Below are positions 52,675-64,000 of a stretch of 64,000 nt of DNA, piece after piece. The stretch's first letter is position 1. Each line of letters begins with the position of its first letter. This DNA is from Glandiceps talaboti (Eukaryota > Hemichordata > Enteropneusta > Spengelidae). The notes under the pieces are model-generated. The model did no database searches and was not told the DNA's origin. It was given only the letters and a program-made list of their open reading frames with translations. The stretch spans positions 4,686,963 to 4,750,962 of the forward strand of contig NC_135551.1 in NCBI RefSeq assembly GCF_964340395.1, given 5' to 3'. The position numbers were made by a program, and so were the translations under genes.

Positions 52675-55600
52675 GTAAGTAAATACCGTTCAGTGGTCGT
52701 GTTGTAATATGTGGACTCTGTCTCGTGTAATCAAAGCCGTCGCATTAAAATGGTCCCACTTCGACAACATCGACAGTATTTAATAATCTACACGATTTCT
52801 GATTTAGTCATTACACAATAATGGTGGCATTGTACGTGTAGTGCCAGAACTGCGCATTGAATGGATTCATTTACGCAGACAATGAAACCATTGAAACCGG
52901 TTTAGAAATAACAACACAGCTAATGCATACGGAAGCCGTTCCCATCCTTCCTAGTATTTTGGGGTCAGATTTTCAGTACAAACAACTTGAAAGCCTGACA
53001 CTACCATTGCATCGTCGCAAACCACGGTCTGTTTTACGGCAACGTCCTTAACGAGCCTCCCATTTATTTCGAAGTGTAGTGGTAGAAATAACAACTCTGG
53101 TTTGCGAGAATGTACCATCGACATTGCGAGGCTGTACTTTTATATATAAATGACCTCGCTAATAGAACCCATAAAGTGATACCAAGGGCTATTGTGGGGA
53201 TGGGTTGTAGAATATCACAATATAAATATATACAGCTAAAATGGTGTAGTCTTGGTATTTCACTCAAGTGACATATTTAATATACACTCTCAGACAATGC
53301 GAAAGTGGTAAAGTTGAAATGTTGATAATTAGAAAATACTAACAATTACAGCCATAGTGTTATGTTTTCATTTGAAGCCTGTTTTACTTCACTGAAAGAA
53401 TAGCAATACTTATCAGTATTCAATGTTATTGGACAAAGGATCCTGCTGTGTTTATTGTGTCTCTGTTATTGTTTATCTAGAGTTGAAATGTGTTTAGCTC
53501 TGTGCCCCCCCCCCCATAATGTCTCAAGGGAAACACCAAGCCCACATCATTTTAGCCGTAATTATGTGATCCATTCCTCGACCAATCGCAATAAACATGA
53601 GCACTTGGATTGCACAAAGTAATTTCTTCGGGCCTAAGGTACTATTGTTGTTGTCACTTTGGCTACAAGTTCTCTGTCTGGGGTGTACACTGTGAACAGT
53701 CGCCACACAATTATTTTGGAGTTTTTACACTTGTATATATTATTACAACAACAAAAATAAATATACTTATCAATATCGACAGTGAATATCTTAAGAGTAA
53801 CATCTGCGTACAAGTCTTTCATCATCCATTTTCAAAATCCTCAACCAATATTTAACAATTCTACAGTATCTATAAACCTTTAAGGTAACTCTTCCCAATT
53901 CTCCTCTTATGGCAACGATAGGGGTGTTATTATACAATTGCAGAATGTAACATAACATCTTGTTGTGAGTCTTTTCAATATTGTCAGCAAGATGGACACC
54001 CCACACTTCAGAGCCATAAAGGAGAATGGGCAGAATTTTACAATCAAAGATTTTCAAAGCTACATTACCTGGTATAGTACCATATCTATGCAGTCTATGA
54101 ATGAAACTGTATATATAGAGCTGTTTTTGCTAGTTAACTTAAAGCTTTTTGGGCTTGGAACCAGTGTGTGAACTTAAGGGGAAATGACTACTGGTCATAA
54201 GGACCGACATGTAGCAAATGCTGCTGGTCCTTAAGGAAAACTGCTGGTCCATACTCAATGCAGTCCATGTTCACGACCTGTATCTACACCCCTCCCCCAT
54301 TTACAGACTAAATGATTTTGAACTTTAATATGATACAGCATATCTTTAGATATAAAAAGTAAAAGAGAGTACAACGAATTGTTCACTATCCACTATTATT
54401 TCATAAAATTTCCACTCACAGAGTCAAAAGTAAATTTTGGATTCCTAACCAAGTAATTTTTGACTCTGTGAGTAGAGATTTTCATTTGTAACTATGAACC
54501 CAGCTAGAGACTGCATATTCATTCTGTCCTTATAGACTATAGTGGTCTGAGACTGAATGTATTCATTCCACCATAGAAATACAGATCCATAGATTGTAGA
54601 TAATATGGGTGAATGAATCAATAAATCTACATTATCTGCAATCTCTAAGAGATCACAGTCCTCTCCTTCCTCTCTGTACGATTCACTAAATTCTGAATCA
54701 CATAATCCAAAGTCAGATTCATCGTCTGTGGCAACAGCTGATGTAGCTTTCCAACTCTTATCGAACGTAGACCACACATTCACATCATAGCAGAAAGTTT
54801 TATCGCGTAACTATCCCTCTTGAAAACTGTGTATTTGCTTTATTTCAATTTCCATCCACTCAGTGACACGGAGCGGTTTCGTCTTCCTTCGGTCTTTACA
54901 TATGTAATGAAGCCCCCCATAAAGCCCTACCCGTATACCCTACCGTGGTGTATTGAGTATCGTCTCTGACTGTTTGTGTAAGAAATCTGACCATGATGAA
55001 GAGAATGGCTAAACATGTCTTAAAGTGCGAGTTTTTTTGACGTGGGAACGTGATATGGTAACTGTACTATAATGTGTCATCCACTATGTACCCGTGTTTG
55101 GCATGATGCAGTAATTTTCCAGATACAACAATGGCAACAAAAATGCAACATTTCTAAGTCTACACGTTGATTATAACATGACAGGACGTACATTATCATA
55201 TGCATCAAATTGAAAGCAATCAGACTACGCTTTTTTTTTACTGTTTTTACAAAAAAAACCTATCGTACTGGAGATATCTTACGAAGTGTACCTGCCTTCT
55301 TTATCAGTTAAAACGCCATTTTCGATCGCGGCAACAGACATGGGGAACTCCGGTAAATTGATCGGGAAACCCAATAACATTTACCGGCTATACCAGCCTT
55401 TAAAAAACAGTGTATGTTTCGTCTTTTTCTTCGGAAGCTCATTGCCGCCTTCTAAATATCGCCACATACTTTATAAATTCAACGTGGAACTGTCTCAAAC
55501 ACGTTAAAAGTTTCATACACTTCGAGCAGTAAACTTTACAACAATGATTAAATGAGTACGATATCATGGCGGAAAAAGACGTATGCGCTGAATGCGTAAA

Positions 55601-58600
55601 ATGAGTCTGAATGTCTAAGACGCAGATGATTAGACGCTGTATGCTACGTCATGTAGACATGATATCAACATTGGCAACAACACGTAGCGAGCTAGCTCTG
55701 TGCCGCTTGACTTGAACGAGATGTCGAGAGTAAAATAGGTAACACAAGATCAGATTCATGTAGGTGAAATTGGATATATCTTTGAATAAATGTTATTATT
55801 TACTCCAAATTTCAATCGGTCATAAGGACCGATACGTTGTTGTAATTCTGAAAAACTGTCAGTCCGAACGGAAATCTGTTGGTCTCGGGCCGAAGGACCG
55901 GCGTTAATTTCGCACGCTGCTTGGAACCATTTGCCAGTCCACAAAAACATAATACCTAGATAGCTTTGGAAAGAGACTACCTTTACTTGTTGACCATTCA
56001 GTATTCAGTATCACTCAGTATTTCAACTCAGTCAGTTGGTGATCTGTAATTACTTCAACAGTGAATATCTTAAGAGTGGGATAATTAATAATGAAATAAA
56101 TTAATTATCAAATATACAAACCATCCTATACAATATTATCGGTTGAATAAATTAATTGCAGTAGGGCAATAGTACGTATACAATGAATAAATTAATTGTT
56201 GAATAAATTAATTGCAGTAGGGCAATAGTACGTATACAATGAATAAATTAATTGTTGAATAAATTAATTGCAGTAGGGCAATAGTACGTATACAATGAAG
56301 AAATTAATCATTGAATAAGTTAATCCTCAGATACTGTAATACAAGGATTTGATACTTAAATAAATTAATCGTTTAATAAATTAGTTGTAATGTGACAATA
56401 ATAGAAAAATAAACTAATACTTGAATAAATTAATTAATCTCTATATGTCTTAATCTTAATTAACAATACAGTTGATCAGTATCAAACACAGTATTGCAAT
56501 TCAATCAACCAGTGATCTGTAATTAATATACCAGTAGACAACTTATTATTTCAGTTGGTATAGTGAAACACAAATTTCAAGTTCAATTCAATAATTAGTC
56601 AGTTGATTTCCCAAGATTAAATAGATTATATACAATGAATTCAGAGTTTAGTTCATCAAGATTCCCATATTAAGTTTGCCAATCAATTCAATTAGTCTCA
56701 AATGATTCATCAATTACAAAATTGTTTCACTGGATTTAACGTTAGAAAAACTGAACAATTACTCAATAATAATAAGTTAACTCACTAAAGTAAAATACCT
56801 TAATTAATTGAGAATCAAGTTATACAATGCAAATATTAAATAATCAAAATTAACAGAAAGTAGGAACAAATATACTCTTAATTACTGTAACTCAAATCAG
56901 AATCAGCTGTTCCCCAAAAATTCAAAATACAAACTACTAAGTAAGTAAACTCTTAATAATTACATCATTAATAATTCATTGAATAACTCCACCAGTGAAA
57001 AGAATAATATATCAAACTACTTAATATCTATCCAAAATATTGTATCTGTGACAGTATTTTTTGAATATTCGTAGATATGTAGTAATGTAATTATTTTTTA
57101 TTATGACCATCCTTGAATGTGTAATAACTGTAAATTTTGAACTGTAACCATCCTTGAATAGAATACATAGTCATGTATTAGTTCATAAGTAACAATCAAA
57201 AGGTTGGATGTACAAGGTACAATGTCTGGATTGCAAACAATGGAACAATACTACATGTCCACAGCTTACATTGCTTATAGATAATTCGATAATTAGATGT
57301 TATTGCCAAATATTTGTCTTTGTTCAGCCAAGGAAAATACAAGTCACTTTTGAACGTTTTGGCGGTGACAGTGACCAGTGACACAGTGTAGACACACGTT
57401 GGTGAAATAGACACACATTATCATGACGTAGAACGACCAGAGTATATACCCAGTATTACAGTACCCAGATATAAAAAGGGTGGTTTTTTTCCACAGTAAA
57501 TCTTTTTGGTTAGCACAACTGAACTGATAAGGTTCAGTAGTGCTATAGGCATGGCAAAGTGTCTGTCTTTGTGTGTGTAAACAACTTAAAGTCAAAAACC
57601 ACTGGACCAATTGCCATGATATTTGGTGAGTATATTAACTTGGGTGTTCAGTTGGGAAATTGTTGAAATCAAAATGATCTTACCACCGGTGTGTTAATTA
57701 GGTAAAAAAAATGTGATATTTGGTCAAAAAACTTGAACTCAAAATGATTGGTCTGAAATTTGGTGGGAATCTTTAATTCCAAAGCGACGCAGATTAGGCT
57801 GAAATTTGGTTGAAACATTCTACAGGGTGTTTATATTAAGAATTGTTCATGACATGGTGATCCCATCAGTGATATGCAAATTAGGTCTAAAATGTGTCTT
57901 TTTGGTCAAAAATCTGTAATTGCAAAATTATTGAGCAGATTGGGTTGAAATTTGATGGGAATATTCTTCATAGTGTTTAGATTCAGCATTGTTCATAACA
58001 TGATGATCCCATCAGTGATATACAATTAGGTCTAAAAATGTGTCTTTTTGGTCAAAAATCTACAATCCAAAACTACTGAGCAGATTGGGATGACACGTAA
58101 TGGGGGGAAACATCTGGGGATGTATAGATATAGATGCAGCTATATTCACAATTTTGGTATAAGAACTTATATCTTGAAACTACATGGTGAATGGGGTTGA
58201 AACATGGGGATGTTTCTTGAGGTATTATTCTGCAGTTCTTGTTGAACACATTTCAACACAATTCACCCTAGAAACCATGGCCATGCCCTTAGCAACAATG
58301 AAATGACGATACATATATTACAAAGATAACAACAGGGATGGGTGTGTATGTGAATCAAGATTCAACAAATACATGCAAATATGCCTAGAAACAGGACCAC
58401 ACCCATAGCAACAGCCAAATGATGGTTTATATTGCAAAGATGAAGAGTGGGAAGGGTATGCATTCGCATGGTTGTGTTGGCAGTCGACGGTATGAATGCG
58501 GCAGCCATGATGGATGCAGACTACCCTGAGTGATCAAAATATAAGTGTTCTCATTCCGCTTTATAGGGTCCCACTAACTGTGTATTAATTATCGCTATTT

Positions 58601-59808
58601 TAGACATGTTAGTTTGTTGTCTTGACCAATCAGAGCTGTCAATATGCTCCATCAATATACTGGTATAATACAATTTCCTATAATTGGTTGCATTATATAT
58701 TTACAATAATCACTTTTAAGTATTACAATTAGTAGGTTAAATGATTTCTATAATAAGTATAGTGTCATTGATACACCATAGACAGTGGAGGGCAAACTGT
58801 CTATGGATAGACTTATACAAGTACGAAATATGAACCCTTGGTAATCTCCATTATCCAAACAGCAATTTGTATTCAGACCCTGGTAGAGGCTACATTTCCA
58901 ATCAATTATTTGTTTGTTTGTTTGTATGTATGTTAATTCATGCATTACTTCAATCAGCCTGAAACAGATGTTTATGTGTGTGTAGGTAGTTTCACAGTCT
59001 TTTCAACTTTCCTGCCCAGTTTGCTGCATATGATTGTCTTGTATAGCTGCACATTTGTAGTTATAGGGATACAGTTCCTGCAGTCAGTTTCAACAGTCCT
59101 GCACAGTTTGCCACACATGTGCAGGTACTTTGTAGCTGCTGCGTGCTGCACAGTGTCAATGGACATTGCTGCAGTTTTATCCACACAGGATTCTTACTGT
59201 GCAGAGCTGTGCAGTAAGTGACATAATGTCCTGCACACAGCTTGACACATTGATGATACTCTGGCTGAAAATACACAGCAAGGTCATATTGTATTGCAAT
59301 TAATTATTCATGAGCATGCATCATGGGAGCTTTAAGTCAATTATGCCCAGTCAGTGAGTGACTAAAGATGGCTGTTAAATCAGCTGCATTGTACTTTATA
59401 TTATTTCAACCACAACCTCTACTTGTGGCCATATGTTAATATCACCACCATAAAGAGGCCGGCCAGTACTGTTATGAGGATGATTTCAATGAGAAGTAAA
59501 TTATATATATTAACTGAATTTTTACAGTAAAACAAAGAAAATATGCACAAATTCCAGACCATTATCGCTTTTGTCTTACACAAAGTCTTTGAAATACTTC
59601 ATACTTCATTTCTGTGAAAATTATCATTGTGAATAAAAACCTTAATTCCTATGTGACTATCTTTGCAGAAGGCATTGGATGGCAAACTATTCTAGGCAAA
59701 GAAGACAATAACCTAGGACATTATGAGACACAGGAGAGTTATGATGAGAGTGGTATTATTGTACAAAGAAGAGGAAAACCTTATATCAACAACTTTCCAG
59801 ATAAACTT
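52515..59808 (+). CDS. Second UST/HS2ST-type sulfotransferase gene, first two coding exons (gene continues past window)
   Basis: Exon 1 (52515-52674) encodes MSSFRHYLRPAVGSLLVLC and a membrane segment (residues about 11-30), the layout of a type II Golgi enzyme. It ends GGCG|GTAAGT in phase 1. Exon 2 (59669-59808) has acceptor TTTGCAG and donor CTT|GTAAGT, enters in phase 1 and leaves in phase 0. Exons 1 and 2 of the complete UST-like gene upstream have exactly these phases, and exon 2 sizes are 140 and 143 nt. The exon 2 peptide starts EGIGWQ against NGLGRV upstream. The catalytic exons are not in the remaining 4.2 kb, so assignment to the family is by structure and position, not by catalytic motif. 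Confidence 0.5.
53015..53107. repeat. Mini foldback, copy 2 (93 bp)
   Basis: TCGCAAACCACGGTC..CTCTGGTTTGCGA. The open frame ending at 53051 runs into it and is therefore not an exon. Confidence 0.8.
53233..53558. mobile_element. Terminal-inverted-repeat element, copy B (326 bp)
   Basis: Left CAGCTAAAATGGTGTAG..CTTGGTATTTCACTC. Right AACACCAAGCCCACATCATTTTAGCCG. TA lies on both sides, compatible with a Tc1/mariner-type derivative. Related to copy A at 32838-33054. A C10 run lies inside. Confidence 0.7.
53790..54080 (-). mobile_element. LINE C-terminal fragment
   Basis: Minus-strand frame with KIFDCKILPILLYGSEVWGV, NKMLCYILQLYNN and VKYWLRILKM. Same family style as the LINE at 36265-37334 (YGSEIWGY, ISYWLKLLEM). 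Short and isolated. Confidence 0.8.
54405..54483. repeat. Imperfect hairpin
   Basis: AAAATTTCCACTCACAGAGT pairs with its complement near 54455-54483 (TTTTGACTCTGTGAGTAGAGATTTTC). It overlaps the end of the unrecognised antisense frame. Confidence 0.7.
54445..54783 (-). other. Unrecognised 112-aa antisense frame
   Basis: Acidic stretch (ATDDESDFGLCDSEFSES, EEGEDCDLLEIADNVD) then a mixed region with FLWWNEYIQSQ. I recognise no family. It lies within intron 1 of the second sulfotransferase gene, and its end overlaps a hairpin, so a transposon-derived fragment or chance are both possible. Confidence 0.2.
54784..56050. other. No gene recognised
   Basis: 55805-55910 carries CGGTCATAAGGACCGATA..GGCCGAAGGACCGGCG, similar to 54195-54250 (GGTCATAAGGACCGACATG..CTGCTGGTCC), a small dispersed motif. 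Confidence 0.5.
56051..57060. repeat. Very AT-rich block with a 56-bp tandem repeat
   Basis: GAATAAATTAATTGCAGTAG..GTACGTATACAAT repeats three times with a 56-bp period at about 56144-56310. AATAAATTAAT echoes continue to 56440. The rest is AT-rich with CAGTAT/GATCTGTAATTA echoes (56040 and 56510). Confidence 0.85.
57061..57574. other. No gene recognised
   Basis: AT-rich sequence with CATCCTTGAAT occurring twice (57108, 57149). Confidence 0.5.
57575..58460. repeat. Composite dispersed repeat, inverted relative to 47183-48480
   Basis: Begins after a GTGTGTAAAC.. junction with CTTAAAGTCAAAAACCAC. Then units AGGTCTAAAATGTGTCTTTTT..TTGAAATTTG recur at about 57880, 58020 and earlier. GATAACAACAGGGATGGG and AGCAACA units then lie at 58280-58450. 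The unit order is the reverse complement of the copy at 47183. Confidence 0.7.
58461..59668. other. No gene; intron of second sulfotransferase-like gene
   Basis: 58985-59110 has two similar stretches (TTTCACAGTC..CCTGCCCAGTTTGC and TTTCAACAGTCCTGCACAGTTTGC). Frames here are short and unrecognised. Confidence 0.5.
59669..59808 (+). CDS. Second sulfotransferase-like gene, putative exon 2
   Basis: 140 nt between TTTGCAG and GTAAGT, phase 1 to phase 0. Encodes GIGWQTILGKEDNN, ESYDESGIIVQRRGK and NNFPDKL. Luminal stem in the gene model. It matches exon 2 of the complete gene in length and phase, with weak residue similarity. Confidence 0.5.
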
Positions 59809-60399
59809 GTAAGTGAAAATTTAATTTACTTGAATTTATTGTGTTTATATAGTTTTACTTATAGAATTAATTTTTTATACAGATTGTGATTGACTGCAAT
59901 TGATATTTCAGATAATTTTGTTATTAATTAATTGATTAATTAATTAATTAATTAAGGTAGAAGGTGTCAAATTCGAATTACGTCAACAATGAAACTTTTG
60001 GCGCAGACTGAAACTCACACTCTTGTCAACAATTGAATGTGAAACAAACCCGGAAGTGTTTGGAAGTGAAGTGAAGTGTTAGATGTTTTTTGAGCACTGT
60101 GTAATGTACTCTTGGAGATTTAGGGGGTGAACGGAAGGTAATCTCGTATAATTGAGTTTCAGAAGTCCTTGTGAAGAAAATTAGCTTTACTACCATGCCT
60201 GACTTAAAGAGGAACTGTTTTATAAGTTTTAGATTTGATGAAATGTATCATCATTGACATTAACCACACTCCCTACGCTATAATTGCCGGTCTGGAAATG
60301 TGGCCAACAAACCATTCACACCATTCATCTCTACAGAGGAAGTTATACTGTCATGAATACAATTTTAATACCGGTAATAGGTTTTGTGAGTGTGGATTT
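59809..60399. other. No exon 3 recognised
   Basis: TTAA/AATT simple sequence at 59925-59955. Otherwise unremarkable. No PAPS-loop (KCGSRT-like) exon found in any frame here. Confidence 0.5.
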
Positions 60400-60970
60400 T
60401 TAGTCCCTGCCGAATGAAGTCCGGGACGGGGACTTATGGATTGGGTTCCGTCCATCCATCCGTCTGTCCATCCATCTGGAGCCGTTTCTTGGAGATGCCT
60501 GCACCGATTTTTTTCAAACTTAGTACAGGGGCAACATACTATGGCATACATATGCACGTCAATTTGTTTCATGATACAATCCAATATGGCTGCCTAGCAG
60601 CCCTTTTGTTTGCGAATTTTCTCTGTCCAAAGCCATAACTCAGACATGCTTCATGAGATCTCATTCAAAGTTGGTATTAGGACAGTGTTCTATGACATAC
60701 ATGTGCATATTCATTGTTGTCATGATATGATCCAATATGGCTGCCTGGCAGCCATTTTGTTTGTGAATTTTCAATGTCCAAAGCCATAACTCAGACATGC
60801 TTGAACAGATCTCATTCAAAGTTGGTATTAGTACAGTGTTGTTTGACATACATGTGCATATCCATTTTCATCGTGATACAATCTGATATGGCTGCCTGGC
60901 AGCAGCCATTTTGTTGGTGCAGTTTTCATGTCCAAAGCCATAACTCAGACATGCTTGAACAGGTCAGGCC
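60400..60970. repeat. Dispersed repeat with about 151-bp tandem units
   Basis: Opens with TAGTCCCTGCCGAATGAAG..GGGACGGGGACTTATGG, then units with GGCTGCCTGGCAGCCATTTT, CCAAAGCCATAACTCAGAC and TCATTCAAAGTTGGTATTAG at about 60587, 60738 and 60890. A related unit recurs at 63560-64000 (GGTGGCCATATTTGTTG). Confidence 0.85.
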
Positions 60971-61256
60971 GAGCTAATTTGCCATTTTATTAGTTGAAAC
61001 ACCATTCAGCATTTTATATGTTTTCTGTCACTACGATCTTAGTAATCAATGGCCATGGAGAAACTCCAGTCCCTGATCTCCAGTAAAATTGATCATGCAA
61101 CCCCGATGTTATAACATCGTCATTTACCGGCCTTAAAAAAATACCACAACAAACTGATAACAGTACTTTTTTGTAAAAGGCTTCCAAAACTTATTCTGTT
61201 GTCATCATTCTGCTCTCCCACGATGGTGAACACTTGTTTGGTTTTGCTAGGGGTCT

Positions 61257-61326
61257 ACTAGTCCTGCTTGCATATGGCATAATAAGTCATCCCTTCCGAA
61301 TGTGCACCGTCTGCAAGCAGGACTAA
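61257..61326. repeat. Hairpin with 14-bp arms
   Basis: TAGTCCTGCTTGCA pairs with TGCAAGCAGGACTA, 42-base loop. Confidence 0.8.
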
Positions 61327-62249
61327 GGGTCTAGGAGTTTCCGACACGTCATTCCCAATGGAACCCCCAGCCATTATACATTTGTACATCCCTGTATTGG
61401 TATAGTAACATCATGTCAATTTAAAATTAATGAATTTATAGTTTGTTTTTCAGTAGATGTATTCAACCAAAAATAGATTATTTTTCATCTGTCTCGCCAA
61501 CTATACTAGTACTGTAGCCACACTGACTTGAGTCGAATGTTTACGTATAGTAAAGCCTACACTTCAAATTGCAACAAATTATACAACTTGTATAAAAACT
61601 ATTTACATTGTCTCCCCATGAAAGAAGTATCCATGGTAACATTACTATAAGGTTTCAAAGAGGGGTTCTACGTGTATTTTTGTACCCAAAATCAATAAAT
61701 ACATCTTGTAGCATACATTGCTGCTTTTGCAGCTTTTGATTCCACACAGTGCAGTGCCACTTAATATGCAGAGCTAGAGGTACATATACTGGATACTGTG
61801 TTCAGTGGATCAACAGCTAATGATAGTGTCATTTATAGTTCAATTTGATGAGATATTTCCTATTTTTCATAGTCACCACACACCACAATACACACTAGCA
61901 ATTTCCTTACATGAAATCAACATTTAACTGTTTCAACAATGGAGACATAAGGTGCGAGACCACTTTTAATGGGTCTGTTTGTACCCCTAAACATGCAATT
62001 ATTTCTTTTAAAAATTTTCCCCAAATGGAGAAATGGAAGAGTTTTCACTATACCACAGCACTAAAATAAAATGTCAACAAAAGACTAGTTTTTCCTCACT
62101 ACATACTGGCTGTATTCATAGCATTACTACATACTGATTTGAAATTAGATGGACATTTTCAATTTTGGCCCATTAAGTTAGAAGGGGGGGGGGGGTTAAC
62201 TAAAAGTTTTAAGCTATTTATCCTACTTTGAACTATTAACATATCCCCT
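61327..62249. other. No gene recognised
   Basis: AT-rich. A G10 run at 62185-62195. Confidence 0.55.
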
Positions 62250-62760
62250 AATGTGTTGATTTATGATACATAATTATGTATCGACAACTATTCCTTGGTG
62301 CCTGTGTGTTCCAATATACAATTTCATTTGAATTTTGTCCAAAAATGTTGAAATTTGGATGGGGTGGGGGATGGGGTCATAATAATGAATATTATGACCA
62401 CTTTGGCATTTGGAGAAAGAAATAAACTGCAAATGAATAGTTCAGTTGATTTATCATACATATATAATGATAGAAATATCCCTTGGTGCCTGTGTTTTCC
62501 AATATTGAGCAAACTTTTGATGGGGTGGGGGGTCACAACTGTGAATATTATGAGCACTTTGGCATTTTGAGAAAGAAATAAACTCCATATATGATTAGTT
62601 CAGTTGACTTATCATACACATGTACTGATAGAAGTATCCCTTGGTGCCTTTGTGTTCCAATATTGTACAATTTCATGTGATTTTTGTTCCAAAATGTTGA
62701 AATTTTGATGGGATGGGGGTCACATTTTTTACTGGCATTTTCAAGTTAGCATACACACAG
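62250..62760. repeat. Three imperfect tandem units of 157-188 bp
   Basis: CCCTTGGTGCCTGTG..TTCCAATAT, AAATTT(G)GATGGGGTGGGG, ATTATGA.CACTTTGGCATTT and AGAAAGAAATAAACT recur from 62292, 62480 and 62637. Confidence 0.85.
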
Positions 62761-64000
62761 TGATTTTTGTTGTAAAATTTTGAAGGGGCATTGGTACATT
62801 ATACATATGTGCAAAGATAAACAAGCTCATTTTAATTTTTGTCAACATTCAACAAAATTTCATAAGATATTTCTGTCGAAAATATCAAAATTGAGATGGG
62901 TCGTGGGGTGACAATTTCAATTCTAGAATTTAAACGGATGTGGTGACTCCATATTTTTTTTGTAATTGATAAATAGCTGGAACAATACAGTGTACGCATA
63001 CAGCATATTAAAAAAATCTATCACAGATTTTTATCCTTTTTTGCAATTTTCTTACATTTTTCTTAAAAAATAGTAAAGCAGCTGGACATAAAATAACATA
63101 ATTTTTATGAAATAATGAATATAAATTACAAAAAAATATGTCTGGACCTACTATACATAGCACTTAAATATATAAGTTCATCTTTAACTGTCAAAAATCA
63201 TGTTGTAGGTAATTGTTGTAAATCTACTTATATTGACCCAAAAATATATATGTACATACAAGAAACGGTCATTATCCTGAAAACAAAGGTGGTGACATAG
63301 TATTTTCTCTTTTTGACATATTCAGATATCAATGTTTAAGTATGCAAAGTATAAGAAAAATCTATCAACTTTTTTGAATTTGACACCTCCCCTTAAGTAA
63401 TTCATTTATTCATTCATTTGGAAAACCTGTGACAGTTAGGCACAATAACATGTATACAAATGTATCTGAACATTTATCCACAGTATGTGCTACTTTTGTT
63501 TGGTTGCCTGTGTTTCCTCCTCAAGGTGTCAGCTTTTGTCACTCTTTTGTCAAACACGTCTGTGCATCCAACCATGCATTCACCTTCATATCTCTGGCAT
63601 GCACCAATTGATTTCAACCAAACCTGGCACACAGGTAACATGCTACTATGCATGCACATCACCTTGTTTTGTGACTGAATCAAATATGGCCGAATGGTGG
63701 CCATATTTGTTGTTACATTTCACAAAATGGATCATAACTTTGTAGGTCTGATATGTAAGTGACTCTATTCAAGTACCCCATATTATAAAATATGATTTCT
63801 TTTAAGATCTTGACCTTTGACTTTGACAGTCCTTTTCAATGTCAAATAGCCATTTTTTTTGTTATATTCATAGCTTTTTGATTCAAACATTTCAAGTGAT
63901 AATATTTTAATCATGACTTTTAATCATGTGAGGCATACATTATGCAAGTCACTTAATTTTGAGATCTTGACTGGTATAGCAAAATGGCGGCCATATTTGT
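62761..64000. other. No gene; dispersed repeat at the right edge
   Basis: AT-rich to 63400. From about 63560 the sequence is of the ATATGGCC..GGCCATATTTGT type (63685-63712 and 63983-64000), similar to the family at 60400. Confidence 0.5.

Noticed and set aside
52857-53051. Possible second exon of the downstream sulfotransferase gene (NGFIYADNETIE..)
   Set aside because: No good acceptor, wrong phase relation, and its end lies in a mini foldback repeated at 51007. The exon at 59669 fits the phases better.

Overview
The window is nuclear DNA of an animal. It is AT-rich, full of simple repeats, spliced with GT-AG introns, and loaded with non-LTR, DIRS-like and Penelope-like retroelements and small inverted-repeat elements. 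A complete uronyl 2-O-sulfotransferase-like gene, a rhodopsin-class receptor remnant and the mix of transposon clades suggest a marine invertebrate, perhaps a hemichordate or lancelet. The species assignment is a guess; nothing here fixes it.

The clearest host gene lies on the + strand from 15428 to 32623. Eight coding exons with mutually consistent phases (1,0,0,2,0,2,1) give a 390-residue Golgi type II membrane sulfotransferase of the UST/HS2ST family. A second, related gene starts at 52515. Its exon 1 encodes a short membrane anchor and ends in phase 1, and a matching exon 2 (140 nt against 143 nt, same phases) lies at 59669-59808. The rest must lie beyond 64000. Between the two genes (36112-38136) is a rhodopsin-class GPCR gene broken by a LINE insertion with a 12-bp target duplication and by a separate frameshift.

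1-14.9 kb is a transposon graveyard. It holds two minus-strand LINE fragments, a GAATGACA minisatellite, and a DIRS-like RNase H/tyrosine-recombinase ORF. That ORF is split by a 9,039-bp terminal-inverted-repeat element (4831-13869), which itself carries an L1/Tx1-type LINE flanked by 133-bp direct repeats. A 607-bp MITE sits a few bases after the recombinase stop.

15-33 kb is the sulfotransferase gene. Its introns carry a roughly 44-copy 22-bp minisatellite that begins at the exon 3 splice donor, a LINE lodged between CTAT arrays, a Penelope-like endonuclease remnant with a hammerhead-ribozyme-like tail, and a 346-bp foldback element flanked by TTAA. A second copy of the Penelope tail lies inverted just past the gene.

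38-46 kb is LINE debris plus a large tandem duplication (40355-44125) in which one copy has lost about 645 bp. 46-64 kb is mostly non-coding, with several foldback elements, dispersed composite repeats and the start of the second sulfotransferase gene. No tRNA, rRNA, CRISPR array or bacterial-type operon was seen.
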